64,000 bases of DNA from Mucor racemosus (taxonomy: Eukaryota > Mucoromycota > Mucoromycetes > Mucorales > Mucoraceae), in assembly GCA_027405735.1 (NCBI GenBank), contig JAPEHQ010000004.1, forward strand, positions 1,426,001 through 1,490,000, written 5' to 3'. Position numbers and translations under genes: made by a program. The notes under the pieces are model-generated. The model ran no database searches. It was not told the origin of the DNA and was given only the letters and a program-made list of their open reading frames with translations. This document shows, in pieces, positions 47,174 to 59,083 of the stretch (the first letter of the stretch is position 1; the number at the start of each line of letters is the position of its first letter).

Positions 47174-48049
47174 CTGGTAAATTTGGCTGGCAAAACCCAG
47201 CTCAACATCAATGCTAAGAAAAACCGTCTGTTATATCATACAACATACATTCATTAAAATATTGCAAGAGCGAGCCTGTAGAGCGACGCCGTAATTGAGC
47301 ATAGCAAGATTGAACAGCTAAGTCTCTTATATTATCGTATATCTAAGATTTAAATAAAAATGCATTTTTTACTTTACTTTTCTTATATTTAACCACGTAA
47401 GGTCTGAAAATTCAGACTTTTTAGCGGACATTTTCGGTGACTCATTTCACCCTTACCAACACTCATGATTTTGATCAAAAAACAGGAAAATCAAATTTTG
47501 ATACCAAAATCAACGTTTAAATATACTACATTGTGAGAAAAAATTGTAGCTATAACTAATATGCATTTTATAAAAACTTAACATCAAAAGTTAAGTAATG
47601 AAATTTTGTACTTTTGGCCCAAAAACGGATTTTTGATTAAAGGATTTTCATGTAATATTTTGCAATGAAAATATTTGTTATTTTTTATTGAGCAAATAGA
47701 GCTCTAAATGTTGTATATGTGTATATTTTTTGTTTTTATAATTGGTAGTATAATTAACTTTAGATTTGCAATTTCAGAAAAAAAAAATTTAAAAATGTCA
47801 AAATTGATGATCTGGACAAGAATAATTTTTGAAATTAATATCCCGCTTATAAGCCTTGTAAGTCTGAAAAATAAGAGATTTTATTATACTAGAGAACTTT
47901 TTCAAGAATTCACAATGCTATACCCACTTGATTTGAGCTTATTACTGTAAACCTTTATACATGTTAATATTGTGTGGAAGTTTATTTGATGATTATATAG
48001 TCTTACTTTATAATTAATGCGCTAGAGACGATTTACATTGAGTTTTATT

Positions 48050-48300
48050 CTTACCTCTCCAATATCATAAACATAAACATAAACATAAACATAAACATAA
48101 ACATGGCCATCACTGGAACCTATTGCCACCTTTTACCCTCTTTGTCCCAAGCCAATTTATTCTTCAATTCTTTACCAGAACCAGATTAAACACTTGAAAA
48201 TCGTTCCTCGATATTTGCATTTAAATGCCATAAATTAAATTTACTGCTTCCATCTACAGTAGTATCAAATGTATCGTCAGCCCGCCTTATTATGATAAAT
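48050..48300 (-). pseudogene. Dynein intermediate chain WD40 relic in X copy C, with repeat expansion
   Basis: On the minus strand: RADDTFDTTVDGSSKFNLWH, then after stops NKLAWDKEGK and later HVYVYVY...YDIGE with a GTAAG donor. The VY pair is expanded by a GTTTAT hexanucleotide run (48067-48102 on the plus strand). A one-base lesion after DKEGK shifts the frame. This copy lacks the LTR present in copy A. Confidence 0.55.
48067..48102. repeat. Hexanucleotide (ATAAAC)n microsatellite
   Basis: Five to six perfect ATAAAC units. Copies A and B of the same exon have only one or two units, so the run grew in this copy. Confidence 0.85.
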
Positions 48301-49204
48301 GTCAATCTAAAATCTAAAATCAGAGACATCACATTGTCATTATTGTTATAAGATATGAAAAGCTTGATTGTTAATAATACAGCAATTAAATAAAAAACAA
48401 GATGATACTAATAATGGGATATGGTGAGTATTTAGTATCTTAGTATGTTTGATAAAGTATGCTTTTAAATCCTTTTAAAAATGCTGAGGCAAACACAATA
48501 TCTTGGTCGTGTAATTTCTATCCATCAAAATGTTGCGATTTATACTACATAATGAATGCACCTTTTATCAATTTTGACCTTGACGTACATTGTGTATCAG
48601 TTTTTTACTAGTTGTATTTTATCTGATTCATTAATATTCTGTAATATTGAACGATGATTTGCAACACTGCCAAAAAAAGAGCAAATGCTTCAAGGTTTTT
48701 CTGCATATCAAATTGTGCGATTTAATAGCAATGATTGCACTTAACTATGCTTTGTGAAAAACCTGTTGATGTTAATCAGAATAATTAGTATTTTCATTCA
48801 AAAGTAAGCATTGCTTTATACATTTACATTCACCCATTCAATAAATGATATTATATTTATTATCCGTTATACTGTATCAATCAATCAACGTCATCTTGGT
48901 TTGATACGTTTTACAATTAAATGCTTAAATTACACTTGAGCACTTGAGCCACCACTAGGTATCGCCACAAAAAAATCTCGTACAGGTCGACGAAGCATCA
49001 CAATTTGAATCATTTTTTTTGCGTTCATAAATCTGAGCTCTCTCACACATTTATATATCTCTGCATAATCATATTCCTGTCTGTTTAATTTAACAGAAAT
49101 ACATTGAACACCAACATTGTACTCGATAAAACGTTTTACTTTAATGCGTGTTAAAACAACTAATTTGATGCTAGTTTAGCATCAGCAGTTGAATCAGGTA
49201 AATT

Positions 49205-49337
49205 TGCACTATGGCCCACCTGTGCTGCACAATATGATTTTGCTGTGCCCAGGTGGTCTGCACACTATAGCCTGAGCTTTTGTATCCACTGATAAATATG
49301 ATGGCTAAAAAGATAATAACAAGATGCACATGGTGCA
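49205..49337 (-). repeat. X repeat terminal fragment (copy D)
   Basis: Matches the first 130 bases of copy B ('cctgtgctgcacaa', 'gcacactatagcctg', 'aagataacaagatgcacatgg') in the same orientation, then breaks off at a truncated family-E LTR relative. It continues the head-to-tail order B, C, D. Confidence 0.65.
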
Positions 49338-49339
49338 AT

Positions 49340-49535
49340 GATCTCTCGACATGTATGGTTCAAAAAGGGTATTTCATATTTTTAGCATGCGTTTGTTATT
49401 GTGTTCAATTGAAGCGTTTGTTTATTATTGTTGTTCACATTTCAAGTAGTGGCATCATATTTTATGAGTGACACTTGGAATTTAGGTTGTTTTATTTTAT
49501 GAAGCGTTTTTAGTATGTAATTCCACTGCATCGTT
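49340..49535. mobile_element. Truncated family-E LTR fragment
   Basis: Reverse-complement match to the first part of the LTR at 43783 (43783-43980), including 'ggttcaaaaagggtatttcat' text and the terminal 'ccactgca'. Only one end is present. Confidence 0.65.
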
Positions 49536-49990
49536 TATACCATCACACAAACATCGCAACATATGGATTCGTGCTGGTTGGATTACTGATGAATAATCCT
49601 TAAGGCATAATTTGATGATTATCCCCATGATATAATTAAAAGGATTATACTAGTGTAATGCCTGAGATAACCATAACACCTAAAAACATATAAAAGCAAC
49701 CATATTTTACTTCTTAATAAAATTTTACCATCTTTCTGATTTTTTTGTAACAGTTGAGAAACTGATCATTTTTGTTCTTTTTAACTGTTATTTTTTATAT
49801 ATATTGTTTCTCTGACAATTCAAACTGATAGAAATCCAAATATGATAAACAATGTTTTTCGTTGAGCTCTTTTCAAGCCTTTCTGAAAAATGATTATAGA
49901 TATTCCATTACGTATGCCTTTATGTTACAATTAGTAATATTCTATTTGTTACTTACTGAATTAAAATCAAAATATACAGACAGTAGTAGG
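49536..49990. other. Probable further LTR remnant, edges not defined
   Basis: 'acatataaaagcaacc' (about 49687) and 'ttcttaataaaatttt' (about 49711) look like an LTR promoter and polyA signal, but no TG...CA ends with a target duplication could be fixed. Confidence 0.35.
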
Positions 49991-49999
49991 CTTATGATA

Positions 50000-52900
50000 C
50001 AATTTACATTATTAAATTATTGCGTGCAGAATACAGTATAATACTGCTATTTGCTGAGTATCATTAGCAATATGGTTTACAAAAAAATCTTTATTCCTGA
50101 CCGAAATATAAAGAAAAACGTTTATTTTTGCCATATACCATCATGTAATTATTATGCTAGGTACAATAATGCAGAAGCTGACTTTATTTCACTGGAAAAT
50201 ACAAATCAAATTTCCAGTGAGCATATAATTAATAGATACAAAATAACGCTAATATATATACAAAAATTTAGCAGTCGTTAGTAGATAAAACGTGTGTTAT
50301 ATATAGTAACAAAATTTTTATAATCTATATGTTGTATTCCACCTACTAGTATTATACATTATCACCTTCTACAGTATCAATACATCTTACAATCTATTGA
50401 CTACGACATGTATTGAAGTGCAAGTCTTGATATCGGATATAAGAAACTCCTAGCGTATCAAGTTTAATCCAGTAATTACCAAGAACGCTTTGACCTCAAT
50501 TATGACACCACATTATTTTATCCCAGCAGTTAACCAATCAAGTAGTTATCAAATCAACATCCAAGCATATTTAGCGCAGCATTGAAACAAGACAACTCAC
50601 AAGCTCTGCAAGAACGGTTAAATTATGATGATCCATTTCAATCCACAGATTACTATTAAACAGATCCAATGGTTCAATAGTGCCTTAAATTACATCTCAG
50701 GATCTCAATGTCAAATCAATATAAAAGGCCATACTTTTACATTTAAATAAACGATATCTTGTTTTTATTATACAGTTGAAGAACTGATTAATTACTCATT
50801 CTTTTATAATTGTATTCTTTTTTAAATACTATTTATCAATCTTGAAAATATACGACACTATAAAAGTTACGGTTATGAATGTTAAAAATACCAGATCTCC
50901 TCCTATCTCCACAGGAAAACAACATCTATTAATACAGTATATATAATAAAAATTGATTTTTAGATTTTTTCTATGTAGAAGCTAAACAATCACACTCTAT
51001 GATATTTGTGTAATTATTTTTCTTATTAAATTAATCAATAAAAAAAAATACAATTTATTTTGTTCTTTCTTTCCTTCACAACCTATTTTGACTTGCTGTA
51101 GTACACGAAGAAACTACGCTCGATAAGTTGAAATAAATTCGAATATTAAATTTGAATTTTTTAAAAACAACTTGATACTTTTAATCTTCAAAATCGGAAT
51201 ATGCCTTCTCTCTATAACTAACTTCATAATAAACATTTCTTAGGATATACCTCAAAGACCACAAAATAGATATAAATTAGTCGCATTACGCTAGCTATTT
51301 CTGAATTCATTATGTTGTATCTCATGAAAGGCTCAAAAACACGTAAAACGCACTGCTTTTTCCTTGAAAACTGGGGTTCACCTTTCATCGCTGCTATTCT
51401 TTTTTTTTCAGTAAATAACACCAAGATAAAATTATATGCCAATGTACTTGAGATGTCCACCTTTAATCCAAAAACAAGTATCCAAAAATATCCTATTTTT
51501 TACAATTAATATTAATTTTTCAGCGCTAATGTTTCATATTTTTACGCGTATTTTACTGCTAAAGGATTGAAAACTTTGAGGCTTCATATCTCCAGAAAAA
51601 CGTAAGCTATACTACCACTTTTTAATAATAAAATTTACTTGTTTTAAAGTGGTCTATAACATATTTTAGTACAAAAAAATTCTGAGGACTTTTATTTTTT
51701 TTTCATTTTTTTGGGCATTTCTATAGTATGTTTCAAAGTATTGGTTAAATTGAGCAGCATTTATTTTGCATTTATGTCCTCCAGCTTATTGAGCTCTCCC
51801 AGACCCAATTTAGAGTTTTTTAAAATATTGATTTTTCGTGGAGATATCCTCAAATATGTGTACAAAAAGGTACCTCCATTTTTGGCGTCGATTTTCCCAT
51901 GTATACCCTCATCCCAAATTCTGAAACAGAAAAAAATTTGGACAAAAATGTTGTTTCATCTACGAATAATGCAGCTAGAAGATTTTGCAATAGGTCGATC
52001 GATAGATAATTTTTTTGCGCAGTATTGCAATTTATTATATTTTAAATATGCTTATAAAAAGTGACGTGTATCTTCAAAAAACCTCCATAATTTCAATTGC
52101 ATTTTGCGCAAAATTTTATGTCAATTTTTTTTTTAAATTTTATATAGATGGATGCAGAATTTAAAACTGTACAAAAACCATTTAATACGCTAGGTCTACT
52201 TACTTTGCAGTTCATGAGCATTTAAACAATCTTGTTTTTTGAATCATTTTTCGTCCATTTTTTCAAATCGATTTTGGAACCCCGTTATGATAGGTTTTAA
52301 GCTGTAATAAGAAGTTTTATGTCTATTATCTCAACGAAAAATTAGTATTTTTCGCTGAAACAAAAAATACAGAGTAGCTTTGAGTTGGATCTATCTTTTA
52401 TATACAAAAACGTAATATCTCAATTTGGGTGCTCAATGTTTTACAATCGATTTTAGGTCAATTTCGGTTAATGTTGTTAGGCGAGTGCACTTATATTCTA
52501 GTATTAACTTTTCCATTTTCGGACATAAATCAATGGACCATAAAAGGGAGGTACATCGTCGTTAAAGATATATAGATTTCATGTAATTCAACTCAATATT
52601 GGGCGAAAGTATTTGAAAACTATCTGAAACCTACTTTTTTACAATCATAAAACCGACAATAAAAACCCTATCTTGGCAAATTTTGATCCTAATAACTTCC
52701 AACTTTACATGATAGTAGGCACACACCTTTGACATTCTGGCCTCAAAGGGCAACTTTCATAACCTACTGTGTGTTGAGAAAATAATTATCAAAATGCACG
52801 TAGAGCTTTCTGCGCATTTTTATTAAATACAATTTAAATACTACTACGATCTTTCTATGAATACTGATCCAAATAATTTGCCACTCTACATAGATATAGT

Positions 52901-54100
52901 TATAAGTATGTGCTACAAATATTTAAAATATCAGCGTTCATGGGTCATTGTGCACTTGGCTGGTAAGTTCGAACAACAAACTGGTTACCTGCTGTGCTGC
53001 TATTTACACTTACTAAGGTCAGTAAGCGCGCCAGCTCTCGCCAAAAATGGATCAAAATGAGCTCCCGTTGCAATGGTAGGTACTTCTAGCATTGATCCAG
53101 AGAACTGCAAAAGGTTCAGACTTTCTGAGTTGATGTGAAAATGGGAAATGAAAACGCGTACTTGTTTAAACTATTTTGTGTGAATTGTTTCAGATATTCT
53201 TTGAAATTTTTTATAAAATCAAATAATGGTTCAAAATTGAATTCTGAAGTTGCATTTAATACATAGTAGATGTGTAAATAACATGTATTGAGTTTATTAG
53301 CTTACGTCTGTTTTTCAAGGATTTTTCACACGTTTTTGAGTGAAACCACCTCTTTCTCTGTTCAAAAAAAAAATAAAGCAACTGGAAAAATGCTTGCAAC
53401 CAATGATTATTAATCCAAATGGGTTACAAGTTTCAAAATATATACTACATCTGTAATAGTATCTAAAGTTATAATTTTAGTATTCTACTAATTTGCTGAT
53501 TAAACCGTAAGAATCATGCGCTCACTTTTTCCTAGCGAGTTTTGTGGCTCAGCAGACGATCGTATATATTAACATTAGAAGTAGCGTTAAACCAGCCAGG
53601 AATTAGCGTATAATATGACAATGACAACTAGCGAAATTAATAAGTAAACATCCTCATTATGTATATTTGCATAGCCCATTAATATTTGCAAGCAAATCTT
53701 TGAGATAAAAATATAGCAAAAAGACGCTTGATTTAGGGCAGAATTTGAGCTTGAATCAATTCTTTAAAAATGCCATTTTTTTGTGGATTTAGGCTGAAAT
53801 GAATATAATTCAGAATTTTATTTTAATAATATTCTTTTCTGTATTTTTATTTTGAAACTCTGTAATGCTGGAACCAATCTAACGAAAAACTCAATTTAGC
53901 ACATGTTTTTCAGCTTTCACTTCCCAACGAGTCCATTAAATTGCATCACGACTGTACATGCACATATTTACAGAATGTATAAAGAAGACTTACAAATAGA
54001 ACTATATAATGCTTATTTTACGTGAAATATTGCGCTGTCACCAAATATATCGTTCCCTGGGGAATGTTGTTGTTGTAGCAGCCATAAAGATTTAATGCAG
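50000..54100 (+). repeat. R1 dispersed repeat, copy 5, longest version (with LTR)
   Basis: The fullest R1 copy. The part left of the LTR (50000-50329) matches 63290-64000 in reverse. The part right of it (50863-53700) matches copy 4 and copy 6 in reverse and copy 1 directly. Beyond about 53700 similarity is weaker, with some resemblance near 54090 to 4050. ORFs inside are not convincing as genes. Confidence 0.75.
50330..50857 (+). mobile_element. Solo LTR, family C, copy 3 (TSD CTATA)
   Basis: 528 bases from TGTTGTATTCCACC to AATATACGACA. Exact CTATA duplications lie at 50325-50329 and 50858-50862. The inverted paralogue near 63280-63290 is uninterrupted. It contains 'aatataaaagg' (about 50719) and 'aataaacgatatc' (about 50746). 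Confidence 0.87.
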
Positions 54101-54723
54101 GATATTTCAGTAAAATACTTATTTCATTATCAAAGGTTTAGTGAAATTCAATTTTAAAAAAATGCTGTGGCAAGCACAGATGTGTGCAATACATTAGAGC
54201 AGTTTTTATTCATAAGAAAGCGAAGAAATCATACCGAATGAATTCTATAATCAAAAAAACATGTCATTTTCTTAAAATCAGAGACATCATGATTGTGAAA
54301 TCAGTAAGATTTACCTGTGTTTCTCTAGCTGAACATTATTATTGGGCTTTTCTGATTGATTATTATAAGCAACAAGTTAGTCTTGGATCAATTCAAATAT
54401 GAGATTTGTGGTATTACATGCATGCACTAGTCAATACAATTGAAAAGCCATGTAAATTACATGTATATCTTTATGAATATGTCAACTTTCATCGAGTAGG
54501 ACAAAGTTTCATATAAATTATGCAATTTTCTGTATCATAATTCGCTACTGTATAGATAAAAACATAATGATGATCGCCTACTACACCTGGAAAAGTCCAT
54601 TTTTCGGAAGAGATTATTGGATGGCCGCGAAAATAAAGGGCTATAAACAAATGTTAAAATTTGTTTATTCTTGTTTCCTTTTTACCAAATCATTATTGTT
54701 TTTAGATACAACTTTATAACAAT
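54101..54723. other. Intergenic upstream of MKT1
   Basis: Holds a 72-codon ORF (54184-54402, +) with no recognisable features. No repeat was placed with confidence. The last 100 bases are the likely promoter of the MKT1 gene. Confidence 0.4.
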
Positions 54724-57365
54724 ATGCCAATTCGCCATTTCGATAGTAAATATTCAACGAAAAACATAAGCACAACAAACTAACTATGCGTTACTATAGT
54801 TTTTACGGCGGAACGTCGACTTATACAAACTTCAGCTGTGACCCAGCTTAAAGATACAAGATTAGGCATAGATGGTAATTATTGGGTTCGCAAGATTGTT
54901 CTCAAGGAAAATACAGTTGCTGCAATGGGAGGCTTACCTTTAAGGCTCGTGGCATCTATCGAGAAAGAATTAGAAGGATTCAAGTAAGATTTATACCCAT
55001 GTTTTCTTTCTTTTTCTTTCACCCCTTAAACTCATCGCGTCTTGTTTCTTTTAACAGGGCAAGTGGTATTCAACCTATTTTTGTATTCTCTGGTCTGTCA
55101 ATTTTACGTAAAGATAAACCATTTTCGACTGAAGATTCTCGTCCTGGTCATCGTGCCGCTGGTTGGGATTTTTACGATAGAGGAAAGTTAGATTTAGCCC
55201 TCAGTAATTGGGCAAGTAGTAGTGGAATATATTCAGCTGAATTATTGAATACTGTAATTTCGATCTTGAATAAGCATAATATTGAATTTATTCGTGCTCC
55301 TTACTCTTCTTGGGCTCAAGTAAGTTTAAATCGATTTTAAATTCATTATGAAAAACTAAAAAAAAAGCATGTAACAGCTTGCATATATGTATACTCATCC
55401 TAGACAACTCGTTAATGCTGTTTGTGGTGGTTCCGAATTATTAATGTGGGATATCGACAAAATGATTACAAGCATTGATTTTGAAAAGGGAAATTATCAT
55501 TGGGTTAGCAAAAGAACAGTGCTTCAAGATTTACATGTATCTGATGAACAATTCTTGGATATTTGTATATTGGCCGGATTCGAGTATTGTCCTAGTTTTC
55601 CTCCCCTCAATACATCACATGTTAGCTTTACTTTTAATGGCAAGTATTAATGTTAATTTATGTAAAGGTAAAAACTAATTATCACTGTTGGGGATTCATA
55701 GGTGTTCATGATTTGATTAAACAACATAAAACTGGATTTAACGCAGTTCAAGCATTTTCAGATAATCCAACAGTTTCAAAAACCAATTATATTGATACAT
55801 TCTGTCGTACACGTTGTGCAGTTAAATATCATTTAGTGATCCATGATGATGGAGAAGTAAAGCCACTTAATATCGAAAATGCACCCAACGACATTCACGA
55901 ATTTATTGGTTATCGTTTACCTGATGAATTGTACTATTACTTGATGAGAGGATTGATTGGCCCTCAATCAATCAATAGTCTTGTATCTGGCGTTTTGATC
56001 GAAAGCGCACCTTTAGATAATGGTGAATCAATCGAATATCAAAATTTCTTGACTCAATTACTCAATATTCGTACACAAACTCTCAGTTTATTAACACAAC
56101 CACTTCATCCATTCTATAAAACACGTAAAATTGCAAGCTATTTCTGGTTTGAACCCACAGTTGAACAAATCATGCACCATCAACCAACAGAAGGAAATGC
56201 AACAACTCGAGTAGATGCTACACCTTTAAACACTATATACGAAAAAACTAGCTCTTGGAATGTTACTAATGAATTTGTTGAAGCAGAATTAAAGCACCAA
56301 AAGGTATATTCTATAAATTTTTTATTTGATTGTGCATGTTGATAGCTTATTTTTGCATAGACATCCGCCATTGATATTCAATTTTGTATTCATGCTATTG
56401 AAAACGAGAAAAAAGCAAACAAAACAATCAGTCAACCTCACCCTGAACAACCACTGGTTGATAAAAACGAGATTGTTGCTAATGTATTATGGAAGACATT
56501 GGAGATCAGAGAGTAAGTCTTTGAAAGAGTGCTCTCAAGATAGATGCTAATATAGCTTTTTCTATAGTTTCTTGACTTCCTCTAAACACATTTATACACC
56601 ATGGGGTAAAGCACTTTCTTTAGCTTTGAAATCAGACAGTACACTAGCAACACAAGAAGCCTTTTTGACAGCACTCGAATTAGTTCGATTTGAAGTTTTA
56701 ACAGATAAAGAGTATAGTAAAACTTATTCTCATCCTCTTGGAGACGAATCACAGAAGAAGCATATTATTTTACTCTCTCGTGCCTTTTCATTATTACCAA
56801 TGGATCTCAAGGTATTATTTATATAGACTTTATAATAGCTATTTTACTGAACAACCTTTTGCAGAGTTCTCCTTGGTCTGGTCCTTTAAATCGCGATTTA
56901 TTAGTTTTCAATAGCTTTGTAAAAGCGCTTAATCGTAGCTATAGAAACCTATTAGAAATGTTGACTCTGTCATTCTTTTTGAATGGATTAGTGCAAAAAG
57001 ATAGAAAGGATTACTACCAAATTGCAGACAGGTAAGATCATCTTTTTAGGGTAATACATACATATTGTCCTGACAAACAAAAAAGTCTCCCTTACTTGGC
57101 AGATGTAAATGTTGCTTTAGGTCTTGTTTGTAAATTCTATTTGGAAAGAACAGTTGAAGGACAATCTGCGGTAGAAGCATTAGCATCAACCGAAAAAGCA
57201 TTTCCTACATGTAATTCAGTTAAATCTGATTTGGAAAAGGGGTTTTCATTCTGGAATCAGCTTTATACAGCAATTGAATCACTTGAAAAAGCTAAATCTA
57301 TCGAGAAATCAACTTTTGAAATGTTTCAAGGTGCAAATGAATGGCTTCAAAAGGTTAAATTTTAA
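54724..57365 (+). CDS. MKT1: Mkt1-like XPG-domain post-transcriptional regulator (9 exons)
   Basis: Cytoplasmic XPG-fold protein without expected nuclease activity; in yeast Mkt1 works with Pbp1 on mRNA translation and stability. Exons are 54724-54745, 54800-54983, 55058-55319, 55378-55639, 55702-56303, 56361-56512, 56568-56811, 56865-57031 and 57086-57365; phases agree, total 724 aa. The start gives MPIRHFD, split after 22 coding bases. XPG-N region: TRLGIDGNYWVRKI and GIQPIFVFSGLS. XPG-I region: RAPYSSWAQLAYM then GGSELLMWDID. The rest matches the Mkt1 N and C domains (CAVKYHLVIHDDGEVKPLN, YTPWGKALSLAL, DVNVALGLVCKFYLERT). Intron 4 (55640-55701) begins with GC, not GT. The last exon may instead splice at 57357 to CACGATGGAACAC at about 57458, adding HDGTLLFMHNVVLY. 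Confidence 0.9.
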
Positions 57366-57591
57366 TATACTTAGTACAAATAAACCAATGTCGAGACCTT
57401 TCTTGATTATTTTGTTGGATGGAATTAAAATATTGATGTATAATTACATATATGCAGCACGATGGAACACTTCTTTTTATGCACAATGTTGTTTTATATT
57501 AAGTAATGCATGCAGATAAGAACATTTAAAATGCAAGTTTGAATCAATTCATCCATCTCTTTTTTTCTTCTTTCATCTACAAACATTTAAT

Positions 57592-57921
57592 ATGAAGACA
57601 AAATTCATTCAATTAAAGAAAACCTTGAAAGGCGTTATTAATAGCAACAACAAAGACATGAAAAAGAAGGAAATCACAATACAAGATGATGACCTTATTA
57701 GCCTTTCAAGTACCTTATTTTTACCTGATGATGATGATGATGATGGCTTGTCGTATTCAAATTCTTCAAGTATATCAAATAATACGCAAAAATGCCTGCC
57801 ACATTATAGCAGCTATTCCAACTTTTATTATAAATTACCAAATGGAAATTGGCTTGTACAATATAGAACTAGAGATGAAGTGGTTATAAATTCTTTTGAA
57901 ATAAATGGTAACTTGATTTAA
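57592..57921 (+). CDS. Small hypothetical protein, 109 aa
   Basis: Single open frame from ATG 57592, preceded by a pyrimidine-rich leader (57540-57585) like those of expressed genes here. Product: basic N terminus (KTKFIQLKKTLKGV), then acidic runs including six Asp encoded by GAT repeats, then a tidy C-terminal block YKLPNGNWLVQYRTRDEVV that looks like a folded beta unit. I do not recognise the family. The leader, the codon pattern and the non-repetitive C terminus favour a real gene. Confidence 0.5.
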   Translation: MKTKFIQLKKTLKGVINSNNKDMKKKEITIQDDDLISLSSTLFLPDDDDDDGLSYSNSSSISNNTQKCLPHYSSYSNFYYKLPNGNWLVQYRTRDEVVINSFEINGNLI

Positions 57922-58108
57922 GTTTTCTTGACATTTTTCGGCTGTTCCACACGTCACTGTCAAATGCTGGTTTTAGAGGGCAACATCTTGAAAGTTTCGA
58001 GGGTGTGCTCATAGTATTGGAATCCCATGCTTTTTAATAGCCCATCATAATAAAGAGGGACAAGGATCCTTTACCTTCTCTCTTACAATATACAATAATT
58101 TCCATGGT

Positions 58109-59080
58109 ATGCGGCATGTTCGCATTCTCAACCTATTTATATCCAGTATTTTACCGCCACAACCGGTTAGAAAGAGTATAACAAGTTGTATAGCATGTGG
58201 CCGTTTCCAAATGTTATCATCATCGCCGTCGTCGTTTTCGTCATTTTCATCATTTTCAACCCGTCGATATTTATCGACATCATCCAAATATATTAATTTA
58301 CCTGCCAATGCTCGTCCTGCTGAACCATCAATTGCTATTACAAAATTAGCCTCTCAAGGTCGACCAAATGAAGCATTAGCTATCTATTTACAATTGATTC
58401 AAGATGGCGGATTTCCAAGCCGAGAATCATTGTATCAATTGACAAGAGCGTTATATAAATCTTCAAATTTACAAGGGATGTATGCTATTCATGATACCCT
58501 TATTTCTTATTATAGCATTCACCCTGCTTCAAACCGAAGTGCTCGATCCATGATTTACATGTACACTATGTTGATTAATTTAATTGCAAAAAATAAACCC
58601 GTCAATTTCGATACAATACGGATACTTTGCAAGGAAATGACACAATTCACTACAACAACCAATACTGTGCTGTATAATACGTTAATCAAAACATTGCTGG
58701 ATAATAATCAAGTAACGCAAGCGCATACACTGTTTCAAGACTTGATAAGCAACACTACATTGAACCCTACTATTATCACTTATACCATTATGATGAAGGA
58801 TGCGTCGAAACGGAAAGATTATGACCGAATATTGGAATATTTGAATGATATACAGTCGAAAAATATCATAATGAATTATGCAGTTGTTAGCATTGTTGTT
58901 GATACCTTGTGCGATGTAAACGAATTCGATAGAGCGATAGAGGTTGTAAATGCAATACATCATCCAAAGAAAAAGGATGAATTAAGTAGCCCGAAATATA
59001 GAATACAATTGCTGAAATCAATAGAATCAAAAAAAAACATGGCAAATTTAAAAAAGAAGAAAAGGAGAAAAAAACTTTAG
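58109..59080 (+). CDS. Mitochondrial PPR-repeat protein, single exon
   Basis: 323 aa, likely an organellar RNA-binding protein. The N-terminal 60 residues are rich in Ser, Arg and hydrophobic residues with few acids (SFSSFSTRRYLSTSSKYI), as for a mitochondrial presequence. From about 75 on, helical pairs resemble pentatricopeptide repeats: AITKLASQGRPNEALAIYLQ, VLYNTLIKTLLDNNQVTQAH, IITYTIMMKDASKRKDYDRI and NYAVVSIVVDTLCDVNEFDR, giving about five repeats. The C-terminal tail is strongly basic (KKKKRRKKL). The ATG at 58109 is preceded by stops in frame. The exact RNA target is unknown. Confidence 0.83.
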   Translation: MRHVRILNLFISSILPPQPVRKSITSCIACGRFQMLSSSPSSFSSFSSFSTRRYLSTSSKYINLPANARPAEPSIAITKLASQGRPNEALAIYLQLIQDGGFPSRESLYQLTRALYKSSNLQGMYAIHDTLISYYSIHPASNRSARSMIYMYTMLINLIAKNKPVNFDTIRILCKEMTQFTTTTNTVLYNTLIKTLLDNNQVTQAHTLFQDLISNTTLNPTIITYTIMMKDASKRKDYDRILEYLNDIQSKNIIMNYAVVSIVVDTLCDVNEFDRAIEVVNAIHHPKKKDELSSPKYRIQLLKSIESKKNMANLKKKKRRKKL

Positions 59081-59083
59081 ACA

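Larger units (their letters stand above)
45495..49205 (-). repeat. X repeat, copy C (with LTRs inserted)
   Basis: Third X copy, head to tail with copy B. It starts at the counterpart of about 19.72 kb and runs to the counterpart of about 16.74 kb, so it lacks the 47-base-repeat end. Inserted are LTRs at 45701-46265 and 46703-47173, the latter inside a small extra segment (46670-46702 plus 47179-47215) that resembles 20520-20570. Confidence 0.75.

Noticed and set aside
47708..47950. 80-codon ORF inside X copy C
   Set aside because: The counterpart regions in copies A and B are interrupted, and it overlaps the non-coding core.
54184..54402. 72-codon ORF upstream of MKT1
   Set aside because: No recognisable motif, no leader and no splice partner; not enough for a gene call.
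58045..58308. Minus-strand ORF over the PPR gene start
   Set aside because: Shadow of the Ser-rich presequence of the PPR gene.
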